From Voacanga thouarsii (taxonomy: Eukaryota; Streptophyta; Magnoliopsida; Gentianales; Apocynaceae): a stretch of 64,000 nucleotides of DNA. Shown piece after piece: positions 33,799-45,052 of the stretch. Where the stretch lies: contig JANUWF010001726.1 of the NCBI GenBank assembly GCA_026120185.1, positions 1,446,501 to 1,510,500 of the forward strand. Direction: 5' to 3'. The position numbers and the translations under genes are program-made. The notes under the pieces are model-generated. The model was not told the DNA's origin and searched no databases. It was given only the letters and a program-made list of their open reading frames with translations. Within the stretch, counting starts at the first letter, position 1. Each line of letters begins with the position of its first letter.

Positions 33799-35393
33799 AT
33801 GAAGGTTTTGTGAAAATATAGGGAGCATGCATCTAGTTAAATAAAACTAGACACATATGTGTGATTAAACTGTGATCATTCGCTATTTTTGGTATGGATA
33901 GATTCTCTATTAAACCTCTCTAATGGAGGTATAGGAGATTTGTAATTTATTATTTTTCTTAGCAAATCGTATAAGCCCAATGTTAATGGGTATAGGCGAT
34001 TATTGGTTTTTATTGATTTCATTATATTTGGGTTGAAATTAGAGAGCCAACGTAGCTAGAAGTTGCGTAGAAAAACAGGGGAATTTCGCAGAAAAAATCT
34101 GCAAGAAGAAGACCCAGTCAGACCGGAACCGGCGCCGACTCGGGTCTGGGGTCCGGTCTACCCATGAGGTTTGTTTCATTGCGGCAGGTACAGTGGACCA
34201 CAGTGCAGATGGGTGCTCGATCCAGTGCGGCGAGTGCAGTGGACCAAGGAGAAATTTTTTATTTTTCCTTGTAATTTTTCTTGCATTTTCTTTTTTGTTT
34301 TGGGGTCCATACTAGGCGAAGTTAATGTTTTTGCAATAATTAATATTCATGGAATATTTTTGCATGAAAAATATTAGTAAGGGATTTTAGGATTAAACAA
34401 GACCATTAATTAATTAATTAATGTGTTTAATTCTATTATCTGGGCACTTAGGTTTAAAAATAGAAAATCATGAAAACGTCTACTGTTTTCTAGCATGCTA
34501 TTTATTTTTAAAATACCTATGTGCACGTTTTCTCAAAGACCAAAGTCTTTGGGAATATTTTTGACAAGAAAATATTTTTCTACAAATTAAATGGTTATTT
34601 TAACTTAAACAAAAATTATTCCTTAGATATTTTCTCAAAGGATTTAATCCTTGACATAGAAAATATATTGGATTTAGATATTTTTGTAAGTTAAAATAGG
34701 AAGCCATTTTGTTTTATTTTCACACAAGAAAAATTGTTTTGTCAGATAAACTTGAGACCAAAGTCTCTAGAAAGTTTTAATTGGAAAATTTTTGAAATCA
34801 TTAAGTTTTTTAACTTAAATAAAATTAGTCCATGAAAAAATCTCTCAAAAGATATAAACCTTGACATAGAAATTTTAATGGATTTAGATATTTTATTTTT
34901 GAGTTAAGGGAAAACTTAATGGAAATTTTCAAAAGTATATTTTTCAGAAAACCCTTGTTTTAAAAGACTAAGCAGGAGAGGGGTTCCAACGGCTCCACGG
35001 CTTCCATCACGATCCTTATTAGAGATCGTGGGTCCCCTCACGTCACCCTGTGAGTGAACCCGTATAGGATGAGGATACCACAAGGATCTAGATCTAATGG
35101 AGGGATATAATTAATAACTCGGGACACGTACTATGATCGGTCAGCTCACGTTGGAGGTTATAGTGCGAGATATGTCCATTGGAAATGAGAGGAAACGGCC
35201 ATCCCCTCATCTTCTAGATTATTACCTAGAAGGGAAATTAAATTGTGGTGATCAACACACTTAGCTTAAGGAACTGTTAATCTTCCCAATAAGCTATGTT
35301 AGTTTTCCTAATAGACAAATTAATTATTATCAATTTTGATAAAGTGCACAAATTTGTTTTGTTTTCACAAACTAAATCTTTTTTTTTTTTCAG
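33799..35393 (+). other. COP-B untranslated leader
   Basis: About 1.6 kb is collinear with the COP-A leader. A GC-rich stretch lies at about 34120-34250, and the conserved block with a hairpin at 35008-35030. A polypyrimidine run ending TTTTCAG is directly before the gag start region, as in COP-A. Confidence 0.8.
35008..35030 (+). promoter_or_regulatory. Conserved hairpin in COP-B leader
   Basis: CACGATC at 35008-35014 pairs with GATCGTG at 35024-35030. The loop differs from that of COP-A at one base, and the arms are identical. Confidence 0.5.
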
Positions 35394-35565
35394 AAATTGT
35401 GAGAGGTTCTTTTAGTCCATTGGCCGTTATTCTCTGAGAGAGTAAGCTAACAGAACCAAACTATGTAGATTGGAAGAAGAACCTGGACATAATACTCACA
35501 ATGGAATAGTATAAATATGTCCTTTATGAAACCTGCCCTGTTATCGGGGAAGGTTCCACCGCCGA
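35394..35565 (+). pseudogene. COP-B gag, N-terminal piece
   Basis: It aligns with the start of COP-A gag. The ATG is changed to ATT, so no start codon remains. The blocks RGSFSPLAVIL and PNYVDWKKNLDIILT are readable, with stops after AVIL and TME. The solo LTR interrupts it after GEGSTA. Confidence 0.88.
35561..35565. repeat. TSD of the Tekay-like solo LTR (GCCGA), left
   Basis: GCCGA occurs before the TGTAACACC start and again at 39485-39489 after the GTGTTACA end. Confidence 0.95.
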
Positions 35566-37694
35566 TGTAACACCTCACCTTTTTACTTCCGATTTGCTAC
35601 TACCTATAATGGGATGAGAATTTATATCAACGGCCAGAACAAAAGTTGATCGGTGTATTGAGACGAATACTTTGGTGAAATAAAATTTTGTCGGGACCTG
35701 AATGTAATTATTGGATTTGTTCTACCCGTACCCTAAATTTTTGGAAGGCTATTAAGATCAACAAAATAAGAATTTTAGAGTACTCTAGAAAGAGAAATTG
35801 ATCAGTGCAATGAGTCGCACGTTTTGGTGCGAATTGTGCTACACGGGGTATCGAGGGCATTTTTGTCATTTTGACCGCGTTCGTGACTTCGACCGCGAAT
35901 TTGACCGATTAGAGAGGGAATTGAAGAATTTAAGTGTTACCAATGGATTCAGTGGAATTTTTGGAGTTGGATAGTGAAATAAAATATTTTTCCATTACGG
36001 ACTCGATTTTGGTCATTTCTGAAGAAAATAGAAAATTACGGTTGGAAATGGGACATATGGCTTCTTATGATTGGTGGATGAAAATAAGTGTCGTTTAGTG
36101 ATTGGTTAATGAAGACAAGTGCTTCTATTTGATTGGTTAATGAAGTCAAGTATTTCTATTTGATTGGTTGTGATAAGTTGAGATAATTTAGAGGGCCCAA
36201 AAGAAATAAATAAGGATGGCCCACAAGCATGACAATCTTGACCAAGTTGGACTGCCTTTTGACTTCATTTGACCAAGCTTAATTAAGCTAATCTTGATTT
36301 GAGTAAGTTAATCATGGTTGATTATGCATGGCCATACAAGATTAGAAAATATCTAATGGTTCTTGAGAATTCTAGGGATTTCTACAAGAATCACCAATGC
36401 TCTTGTAGGCTCTAAATAAATCCAAGACCTTCTAGGATATTCTACAATTTTCTTTTGAATTCTATAAAGATCTAAGGGCTTCTAGAGTTGCCAAATCACT
36501 ATAGAATTCTTGAATATTCTAAATGACACCTAAGTAGCTAGGTGGACCAATCAAGAGCTTCCAAATGTTTGAGACCATTTAATGAACCTTTGACTTGAAG
36601 ACCATATGTCTCTATATATAGGCCATGAAGGCCAACTAAAATGGCTTTATATAGCCAGAATTTCAGAGCAAACAAGAGAGAAAAGAGAGAAGAGAAAAGA
36701 AAGAGAGAGAGAGAGAGAGAAACCGGCAATAGAGAGGAGAGAAAGAGAGAGAGAAAAGCAAGAAGATGCTTGGACTGTTCAGCCTCCAAACGCAGCAAAG
36801 AAAAGGTAAAGATCTACCTTACTTGAAGTAAAGTTATTATATAAAGCATGGAGATCATTTTGGTATATATATTGTGAGAAGTTTATGTGTGAATTATGGA
36901 AACTAGTTAGGTGAAGTTGTGTGAAAGCTGTCCTTGTGTGCAGAAAATTCTGGGAGGTTTTATGTTCAGTAAATCTGTAAAATTTCTGGATTTGAACAAA
37001 TAAGGCATAAATATTTGTAGCTAAGTATCATAGAGACATTTTAGAACAAGTTTGAGGTTAATCGGATTTACGGATCAAAAGTTATGGTGAAAATAGTAAA
37101 AGGTGCCAAATCAGTAACGGGATTTTACTACTGGATCTTTGTGTTCAAAACTGAACAAAATGGACAACAAAATTGGTACTCCATGAATTGGAACTTGTAA
37201 AGGAATGTCTTAAGTATATTTTACAATTGGTTTGACATCATTTGGATTTGTGGATTAAAAGTTATGGGCAAAACAAGTTAGGGTGTCAAACTGGAAAATT
37301 GCAGAATGTTAAGGAAAGAATGAATAGTGAAACTAAGTCAAAACTACTGAGGCTGTTTTTGCCTAGTACCATGATACTGGAACCAGAACTCTAAAAACAG
37401 CCTATACTAATTAAATTTAAGAGTCTTACGGTCATTTTGGTATATCATGGAGCCAAATCAGAGCTGTAAATGGAAAGTTATGTGTAAAACAAAATGGTGT
37501 GTCAAACCAGTGAAATTCCAGAAAGTAGTCCGAAAATGAATGGACTTAAGGGTGACTACTTATATGATTTTGGATAAATTAATTGGAGAAACATGAAGTA
37601 AATCCCTTTTTTATGAAGAGAGGAAGGATTTGGAAAAAGGAAAATGAAAGAATTGATCAAACGACGAAAAAACGACGGGAACGAAAGTTAAACG

Positions 37695-37810
37695 TTTTCC
37701 TTGACCGGCGGCTAACCATCGGCCTTGTCGGCTAACCGTCGGCCCCATCGGTTAAACGATGGTTCAACGTTGGCTAACCGTCAGGCACGTCAGCTATTTT
37801 TCGGCCAAAC
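37695..37810 (+). repeat. Short degenerate repeats CGGCTAACCRTCGGC in solo LTR
   Basis: About five or six imperfect copies of a roughly 19-base phrase are strung together, for instance GGCGGCTAACCATCGGCC and GTCGGCTAACCGTCGGCC. A related block is at 60175-60295 in TEK-2. Confidence 0.8.
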
Positions 37811-38084
37811 ATGAATTGACCCGAAAATGATGCTTGATGTAGGTTTAGCGATAAACGGTCAACGGAACATCAAAAACGGTAGAAACGAAGGTTAAACGGC
37901 CATGAATGGAAATGATTGCTTAGGACACTAGGTGAGTCCCTTGGATTTCTAAAACTCTTTTAAAGTTAGTGTGCATTGTTTTTCCATGAAATGCTCTATT
38001 ATTTACTGTTTGGAACATTTTATAGAAATATGTTTGGAAACATTGAATTTAATCCTCTTTTGATATTAGAATTCTGAATTTCCT

Positions 38085-38365
38085 TAAATGAGTTCCTTTT
38101 TGGAATTGGGTATTTGGAAAATGTTCCAAATGTCCTTATTGGAATATTTTATGAAAACCTTTGGAACTCGGGTATTCGGTAAATGACCGAAATATCCTTA
38201 TTACAACTCTTATGGATATTTTTCAAATCGAGTAAGGGTAAAATGACCCGAATACCCTTGAAAAGTCTTTTGGAATCGGGTATCGGTAAAATGACCTGAA
38301 TACCCTTAGAAATGACTTTTGTGATCGAGTACGGGGAAAATGACCCGGTTACTCTTAGAAACACG
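38085..38365 (+). repeat. Tandem repeats of a 50-60 bp unit in solo LTR
   Basis: Each unit holds TTTGGAATCGGGTATNGGTA, AAATGACCNGAA and TACCCTTA phrases. Four to five units are visible. The matching block in TEK-2 is at about 60740-61020. Confidence 0.8.
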
Positions 38366-39484
38366 TTTTGATGTGTAAATTGAACCCTTTATCTGGTTTC
38401 ATCATGATTTTGGAAAAATGTTGTTTTGTCCCAAAAACTGTTTTGATATGAAAATTCTGTGAGATCAGATAACCCTCTGGCCTGATCAGTCAGATGGGGT
38501 TGGTGATGTTGAGTACTTAGCAAGGGCTCTGATATTTGTATTAGCTCATGTTAGAGATAGACAACCCCTAGTAACTTGATCAGTTTTGGGGATTGTCTTA
38601 CTCCAAACAGAGCGACAGAACATTGAAATGAGTTGTCCTGGCTATCCGTTTTGAGCCTGGTAATTGCCTATTGAGTATGATGGTGGATTTTTCACATGAT
38701 ACCGGACGGGTACACTCGGTGTGTTCAATCCCTTGCCACCTCGATGGTGATTGACATCAGGATTGGGACCCCTGGCTTATGGTGGCAAGTAAAAGATCCC
38801 TAAGTGTAAGGTAAGGTATATTTGTATGCTGCTCACCGTTTTGGCATGACACGGGTGACAGCTGTAAGGGGCAATCCCTGGCACAAGAGATCGTGTAGCC
38901 AAAGGCAAGGACTGCAGGACTTGCATACAGGCCGACTTTCTGTTGGAGAAGTGCCTGTGATTGGAAAAAAATGGGGCAATGATTTGAAAGTTGAAACACC
39001 ATTTTCCAAAAAATTATTGGATTCTAAATACACTCTTCATTAAAGAGTTTTGGATTCATTTCTAATGAACAAATGATATGTTATTTCATAAAAGTTTTGT
39101 GTACTCTACTTCTTTAATAAAATATTAGCACACACGGGACTCACTGAGTGATTTTCCACTCACATGTGTCTTTTACCTTACCCTTTTGTAGGATCCAGAG
39201 TTGAAAAGATCTAAGGATAAAGGACGATACCACAGTGACAGCAGAAAAGGTTCAGACGTTTCCCTTCTTGGATAATGTACCTTATTACTGAGGTTGAATA
39301 GAAACTTTCATGTATGAAATTCTTTATTACTTGTGCGCACTTGACCATTAGTATGGGTTGTTGTATGAATCTGGACTTGCATACTCTGTTGATTTTCATT
39401 ATAAAGACCCCTTATCTGGATAACTGAACGGGGTGACACCCGGTGTTGATATACTTCCACTGTACTTTTAGTAGGGGTGTTACA

Positions 39485-39489
39485 GCCGA
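39485..39489. repeat. TSD of the Tekay-like solo LTR (GCCGA), right
   Basis: This is the partner of 35561-35565. Confidence 0.95.
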
Positions 39490-40139
39490 GGAGCGAGAGG
39501 CTGAGAAGGCATGGAAGAAGGTCGATGAGATTGCTCGTTGTTACATATTGACCTTTATGTCTAATGTGCTTTAGTCAAAATACAAGCACATAGCTTCTGC
39601 GTACGATATAAGTCAATCATTGGCTACGATATTTGCGGATAAGAGCCGGCTCGCAAGGCAGGAGGCTCTTCGAACTATCATAAACACTAAGATGGCTGAG
39701 GGAGCATCAATCAAAGAGCGTATGCTTAAGATGATTGCTGCTTTCGAGGAAGCAGAAATCTTAGGGGTTGTTATTGACCCCGAAAGCCAAGTGGACATAG
39801 TTCTCGAATCTCTACCAGGTTCCTTTACTCAGTTCAAGTTGAATTACAACATAAACAAGTTAAACATGAGTTTAACTGAGTTGATGAAAAAACTCCAGAT
39901 GGTGAAGAACGCCATGAAGCCACAAGCAAAGGCTATGATTGCTAAGGCTTCTTCCTCTAGAACTGGGCCCAAGCCCAGAAAGTTCAAAAGAAAGAAAGGA
40001 AATGCAGTGGCCCAGCCCAAGACCCAGCCCAAAGACAAACCCAAGGGTAAGTGCTTCAAATATGGACTGAAGGGGCACTGGAAAAAGGAGTGTCCAGATT
40101 TTCAAGCCAAGAAAAACCCCACAGGTAATGTTTTCTATC
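39485..40139 (+). pseudogene. COP-B gag, C-terminal piece
   Basis: It resumes with AEEREAEKAWKKVDE after the solo LTR. An open frame of 254 codons begins at 39620 (inside FADKSRLARQEALR) and runs through gag into protease to 40382. The zinc knuckle reads CFKYGLKGHWKKEC, with the second Cys replaced by Tyr (TAT 40061-40063), the same change as in COP-A. A stop breaks MSNVL-SKYKH at about 39571. Confidence 0.9.
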
Positions 40140-40625
40140 TAGAGTTTATATCAATGGTTGGGTCAACTTCTACTTGGATTGTTAATTCAAGGGCCACTAA
40201 TCACATCTATAACTCCTTGCAGGGGTTTAGAAAGATTAAAAGACTCAAGAAGGGCGAACATGAGCTATGTGTAGGAAATGGAGCACAAGTCTGGGCCCTT
40301 GTAGTGGGAGAGTTGGATCTTATTTTTTATTGTAATAGAATAGTGGTTTTAAAGGATATTTTATATGTATCTGGATTCCAATAGAATTTGATTTCAATTG
40401 CAAAACTAATAAATCAAGGATATTCTGTATCTTTTCATTCTAGTATTTCTATCAGTAGAAATGGAAAAATTTTATGTACTGGGCACATGTATGAGAATCT
40501 ATTCTTCTTGAACCCTATTAATAATCAATTAAATAACGCTCAATCTGAACCTTTAACAAAGAAGAGAAAGACCAATGTCAATGACTCGTATCTTTGGCAT
40601 CTAAGATTAGGTCTTATCAACTAAA
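40140..40625 (+). pseudogene. COP-B protease and gag-pre-integrase region
   Basis: The active site reads WIVNSRATNH where copia proteases have WIIDSGATDH, so the catalytic Asp is Asn and the Gly is Arg. VLKDILYVSGF follows, then a stop at 40381-40383 and the NLISIAKLINQGYSVSF block. The protease could not be active even if the frame were open. Confidence 0.9.
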
Positions 40626-41290
40626 CCAGGATTTAGAGGTTAATCCATGAAGGGCCTTTGGACTCATTAAGATTGAAAAATTGGCCTCAGTATGAATTCT
40701 GCCTAATGGGAAAGATGACCAAAAGGTCATTTACCCCTAAGGCGGATAGAGCCAAGGAGGTATTGAGTCTTGTTCACAATGATATGTGTGGTCTCCTGTC
40801 TACACCAGCTAGAGGGAGTTTTGAGTACTTCATCACTTTCACGGATGATAGTACGAGGTTTGGTTTTATTTACCTGATGAGATGCAAGTCTGACTCTTTT
40901 GACAAGTTCAAAGAGTTTAAGACTGAAGTGGAGCGTCAGACAGGTAAATTGATCAAGACCTTACGATTGAATCGTGGGGGAGAGTACCTCTTTTGGTGAA
41001 TTCAAGGACTACATAGTACACCATGGGATAGTATTCCAGCTCTCTGCACTGGGGACACCCCAGCAGAACGGAGTAGTTGAGAGAAGGAACAGGACATTGA
41101 TGGAAATGGTCCAAAGCATAATGTCTTATGCTACTCTTCCAATGTCTTTTTGGGGATATGCCCTAGAAACAACGGCATACATTCTGAACTTGGTGCCTTC
41201 CAAGTCAGTACCTAGGACTCTCTATGAGATGTGGACTGGGCGTAAGCCAAGTCTGAATCATCTCAGGATATGAGGTTGTCCAACTTATGT
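40626..41290 (+). pseudogene. COP-B integrase
   Basis: The catalytic Asp in the first block is present (HNDMCGLL), but the second is changed to Asn (LRLNRGGEY, AAT 40970-40972). The Glu in VVERRNRTL remains. A one-base insertion near 40994 shifts the frame, and a stop follows HLRI at about 41272. The zinc region is damaged at the LGLIN stop (40622-40624). Confidence 0.9.
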
Positions 41291-41306
41291 ACTGGTCAAG
41301 GGAGAC

Positions 41307-42310
41307 ATGTTGGAACCAATATCAGAATTATGCTATTTTGTTGGGTATTCAAAAGGGACAAATGGTGGTTACTTTTATCATCCTAAGGAGCAGAAAGTAC
41401 TGGTTAGTGCCAATACTAGATACTTAGAGGATGATCAGAGTACTTCCACAAAAGGTTCAACTAAGTTAGAACTTAAGGAGAAGTTATCTTCGGAATCAAC
41501 TTCTTCTGACTCAATTATGGAACAAGAAGAGGCACAGCCTCAAGAGTCTTCACAATTGGAGCCTCGTTGTAGTGGGAGAGTGTCTAGGGTTCTGAAGAGA
41601 TAGACTGGAGAAGCTTTCGAGTTAGTCTCCGACCATCAGGAACAAGACCTCGCTAGATACGAGGAAGCTATTGCTGATGTCGATACAAATCTATGGCATG
41701 AAGTAATGCAAGTCGAGATTGAGTCTATGTACTTTAATCAGGTTTGGGATCTTGTAGCTTCACTTGAAGGGATAAAACCTATTGGGTGTAAATGGGTATA
41801 CAAGAGGAAGAGGGGAATGGATATGAAGGTGAAAACCTTTAAAGCTAGGCTTATGGTGAAAGGGTATACTCAGAAAGAGATAATCGATTATGAGAAAACC
41901 TTTTCCCCGGTAACCATGCTTAAGTCCATTCGTATCCTCCTTGCCATCGTATGTCATTATAACTATGAAATATGGCAAATGGATGTCAATATGGCATTTT
42001 TAAATGGCCATCTTAGTGAAGACATCTATATGTCCCAACCGAAAAGCTTTATTACTAAAGGCTAAGAACATATGGCTTCCAAGTTTAAAAAGTCCATTTA
42101 TGGACTTAAGCAGGCATCGAGAGCATGGAACATTTGTTTTGACAAGACTATAAAATCTTACGATTTTACTCAAAACGAGGATGAATCATGTGGGTATAAG
42201 AAATTTGAAGGTATAAATGTGGTTTTTCTTGTCTTGTATATTGATAACATTCTACTCATTGGAAATGATGTAGGGTTATTGTTATCTACAAAGGTTTGGC
42301 AGTCTAGTTA
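41307..42310 (+). pseudogene. COP-B reverse transcriptase
   Basis: After the ELCYFVGYSKG and SGRVSRVLKR linker come VWDLVASLEGIKPIGCKWV and MDVNMAFLNGHL. The catalytic motif is YIDN (42237-42248), the second Asp of YVDD being Asn. A stop at 41600-41602 follows VLKR. TAA 42063-42065 stops the frame at the same codon as TAA 9314-9316 in COP-A, and another TAA ends the frame at about 42309. Confidence 0.93.
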
Positions 42311-43219
42311 ATTCAGTATAAAAGACTTGGGAGAAGCTAGCTACATTCTCGGGATTAGACTTCTTTGAAATAGGAAGCAGAGAATGTTAGGATTATCTCA
42401 AGCGGCATACATTGACAAGATGCTGGCCAAGTACAGCATGGACTCATGCAAGGGAGCTCTAATTCCTTGCAGACATAGGTTGTTATTTTCTTCAAGGGAC
42501 TATCCTAAGTCTCAAGAAGAAAAGAACAGAATGAGTAAGATTCACTACGCTTCGGTTGTAGGAAGTCTCATGTACGCTATGCTGTATATTAGGCCAAATA
42601 TCTGCTTTGTCGTAGACTTGGTTAGTAGATATCAGTAAAACGCTGGAGAGGTTCATTAGCAAGCTGTAAAGCATATTCTCAAGTACCTCAAGGGAATGAG
42701 AGATTATATGTTGGTTTACAGGGCTAATGACTTGGTTCCTACAAGATACACGACTCAGACTTCCAAGCATATAAGGATGAGAGAAAATCTACTAGTGGAT
42801 ATGTCTTCACCTTGTCTGGAGGAGCCATTTCATGGAGGAGTATCAAGCAATCTTGTATTGCTGACTCGCCCATGGAAGTTGAGTATGTGGCAGCTTCGAA
42901 GGCATCCAAGGAAGCAGTTTGGCTCCGGAAGTTCCTTTCAGAACTTGGAGTCGTGCCACACATGGATAGGCCGATTGTGATATATTGCGACAACATTGGA
43001 GCAGTATCACAATCCAAAGAATCCAGAAACCACAAGAAGAGGAAACACATTGAAAGGAAGTACCACCTGATCCGGGATTTCATCTAGAGATGGAAAATCG
43101 TGGTAGAACAAATTACCTTAGAGAACAATCTAGCAGAACCATTCACCAAGCTTTTGGCTGAGAAAGTCTTTAAGAGATACTTAGACGTCATAAGGGTGGG
43201 CACCTACGGACTTACTTAG
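42311..43219 (+). pseudogene. COP-B RT end and RNase H
   Basis: The blocks YIDKMLAKYSMDSCKGA, ISWRSIKQSCIADSPMEVEY, YCDNIGAVSQSKESRNH and FTKLLAEKVFKRYLDV mark RT connection and RNase H, ending at TAG 43217-43219. Stops occur after RLL, after SRYQ and after RDFI. It retains a stretch (about 42650-42710) that COP-A has lost. Confidence 0.9.
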
Positions 43220-43230
43220 TCTTAGAGTGC

Positions 43231-43240
43231 AAGTGGGAGA
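43231..43240 (+). promoter_or_regulatory. COP-B polypurine tract
   Basis: AAGTGGGAGA directly precedes the 3' LTR, as in COP-A. Confidence 0.85.
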
Positions 43241-43241
43241 T

Positions 43242-45047
43242 TGTTTGGAAATATGCCCTCTTAGACTAGGTTTCTAATGTATATATCTAATGTTTTAATA
43301 AAAAAATTTATTTTCAGAAATTATTTGTGAATTAACATTTTATTTGTGTACAATTTTGTTTGGAAAAGACCCATTGTGTTTAAGTAAGTGATCCATGTGA
43401 ATGGTGATCTTTCACAGTAAGGTATAGATCACGGGTTATTTAACACATAAACGTTTGTTATTAATCGATTGATGAGAATGGGAATCTCATCATATCTAGG
43501 TTATTATATTGTGAATTCCAAATGGGGAATGGCTTACCTTTAGCCAGTGAGAGGTCCACTCACTTCATGACATAAGTGTATTTCAAATACGTAGAATAGG
43601 ACCTGTAGTAGTGGTTTCTAAAAGTACTATATGGTAAAAACCTAGACTACTACTGCTACATCATGGACTAGTACTCTACGACTTGAGTATGAGTTGGTGG
43701 TCTGACGAAGTTGGAAGCATGTATTTTGATATGCTATAGTTGAGGTTCTATCGTAGGACTAATATACTTACATGTTGGGTATGTGTGACTAGTTAGTTAA
43801 GACAGACTTGTACAAGATAGTTTCTCTACTATATCGCCCCTTATAGTTGTCTGAATGATCTAAATATCCAGGGCCCTGGGAAACATGACTTGGATGTTTG
43901 CTTTAGGGTAGCTCTCTTGGAAAGCGGAAACAATCCAAGAAGTCGTGGATTATTGGATTAGAAGCCTAAAGATGGTAGATGTTATTTAGAGAGATGTTAG
44001 TACATTTCTTCCTCTCTAATATACGGCGATGTATAGAGGGGTATTTTAGTCATTACACTTGTTGGTCGGAGACTTTGCTAACGCAGCATTATCCTTAGGG
44101 TCAATATTTTCTTATGGTGATATTAGAAAATATTTAAAATACAAAATACAACTATTTATATGGCAAGGGTATTTTAGTCATTTTAGTAGCCAATGCGGTG
44201 TGTCTTTTAGTCCCTAGTATAGACCGTGAGTCCTAATTAAATACAGGTTAAGAAATTGGTCTTAAATTAAATTAAATAGAATTTATTTTATTTAAGTAGT
44301 CTGATTTAATTATTGAGTTAGAATAAAATAAAGGTTCATGAAGAGAGAGAATTAATTAAATTAGTTTAGTGGGTTAATTAATTGTTCAGGGCTTTGGCCC
44401 ACTTTGAATAATTAAATTTTGACCTGGGACTAAACTAATATGGGCTTGTTAATTGAACTAGTTTATTTGGGTTAGAAAATTAATTATTTATTAGGCCATT
44501 TATTTGATTCTAATTAGAATAATTAATTTAGTCTAAAAAGACTAAACTAAGAGTCCAATGGGCCAGTCCAATTTAACCTAGGGTTTTATTTAGGTTAAAC
44601 AGGATGATAAAGAGTACGTGGTTTTTACTCTTCTTAGGGTTAAGAAACAATGTTGTTTTTCCATGCTTCTGGACGTCTTCTCTCTCACTCCAAGAAAATT
44701 CCTTAGTTTGTGAGTTGTTCTCCAAACAGGATTAGGCAGGCTATATACTGGAAGATCGAGACGTTGGCGTTCATATATATGTATAGACGGAGTAGCAGGC
44801 TTGCAGGAATCACACCAGAGGTTTCCACCAATGCACCTACCCCAATTTCACACATTTCGGTTCAGCCAATTCTGAGAACGAGAAAAAGAGGTAAAAAAAA
44901 TTTTCCCTTGGAGTCCCGCTAGGCCGGCACTGGCATCGGCTAGGCCGCCGGAACCGGTGCCGGCTATGGCCTGGGAGTTTCTTGTTCTTCATTTTTCCAG
45001 TTTTCGCTTCCGCTGCGTGCTTTGTTTTTCCCCGCTTTAGACCTTCA
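43242..45047 (+). repeat. COP-B 3' LTR
   Basis: The LTR is 1806 bp, from TGTTTGGAAATATGCC to AGACCTTCA. It carries 24 extra GC-rich bases in the segment 44920-44987 compared with the 5' LTR, and several compensating small losses elsewhere. Confidence 0.95.
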
Positions 45048-45052
45048 GGTCC
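45048..45052. repeat. TSD of COP-B (GGTCC), right
   Basis: This is the partner of 31972-31976. Confidence 0.95.

Larger units (their letters stand above)
35566..39484 (+). repeat. Tekay/Del-like gypsy solo LTR (3.9 kb) nested in COP-B gag
   Basis: This is a 3919-bp unit with short inverted ends TGTAACACC...GGTGTTACA and perfect 5-bp duplications. It aligns along its length with the 5' LTR of TEK-2 (58298-62308): for example both share GTCGGGACCTGAA near the start and GACGATACCACAGTGAC near the end. There is no internal gag-pol, so it is a solo LTR. A TATA-like TCTATATATAGG is at 36611-36622, followed by a GA-rich run (about 36660-36760). ORFs there come from the purine repeat and are not genes. 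Two tandem-repeat blocks lie at 37695-37810 and 38085-38365. Confidence 0.93.
31977..45047 (+). mobile_element. COP-B: full-length Ty1/copia element related to COP-A, carrying a nested solo LTR
   Basis: The full span is 13.07 kb, of which 3919 bp plus a 5-bp duplication belong to the Tekay-like solo LTR at 35566-39484. Without it COP-B is about 9.1 kb. LTRs, primer site, leader, gag-pol and polypurine tract are in the same order as in COP-A, and the coding regions align nearly residue for residue. The LTRs (1.8 kb) match those of COP-A strongly in their first half and weakly in the second half. It sits inside the integrase of SIRE-2. Confidence 0.95.

Noticed and set aside
36538..36826. Three overlapping ORFs on both strands in the solo LTR
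   Set aside because: They arise from the GA/TC-rich repeat and code for runs of Arg/Glu/Lys or Ser/Leu. The other LTR copy does not keep them.
37695..38365. Repeat arrays considered as CRISPR or a satellite
   Set aside because: Units are directly adjacent and degenerate, with no regular unique spacers, and they lie inside an LTR of a plant retrotransposon.
42739..43083. Minus-strand 114-codon ORF
   Set aside because: It is antisense to the RNase H of COP-B.
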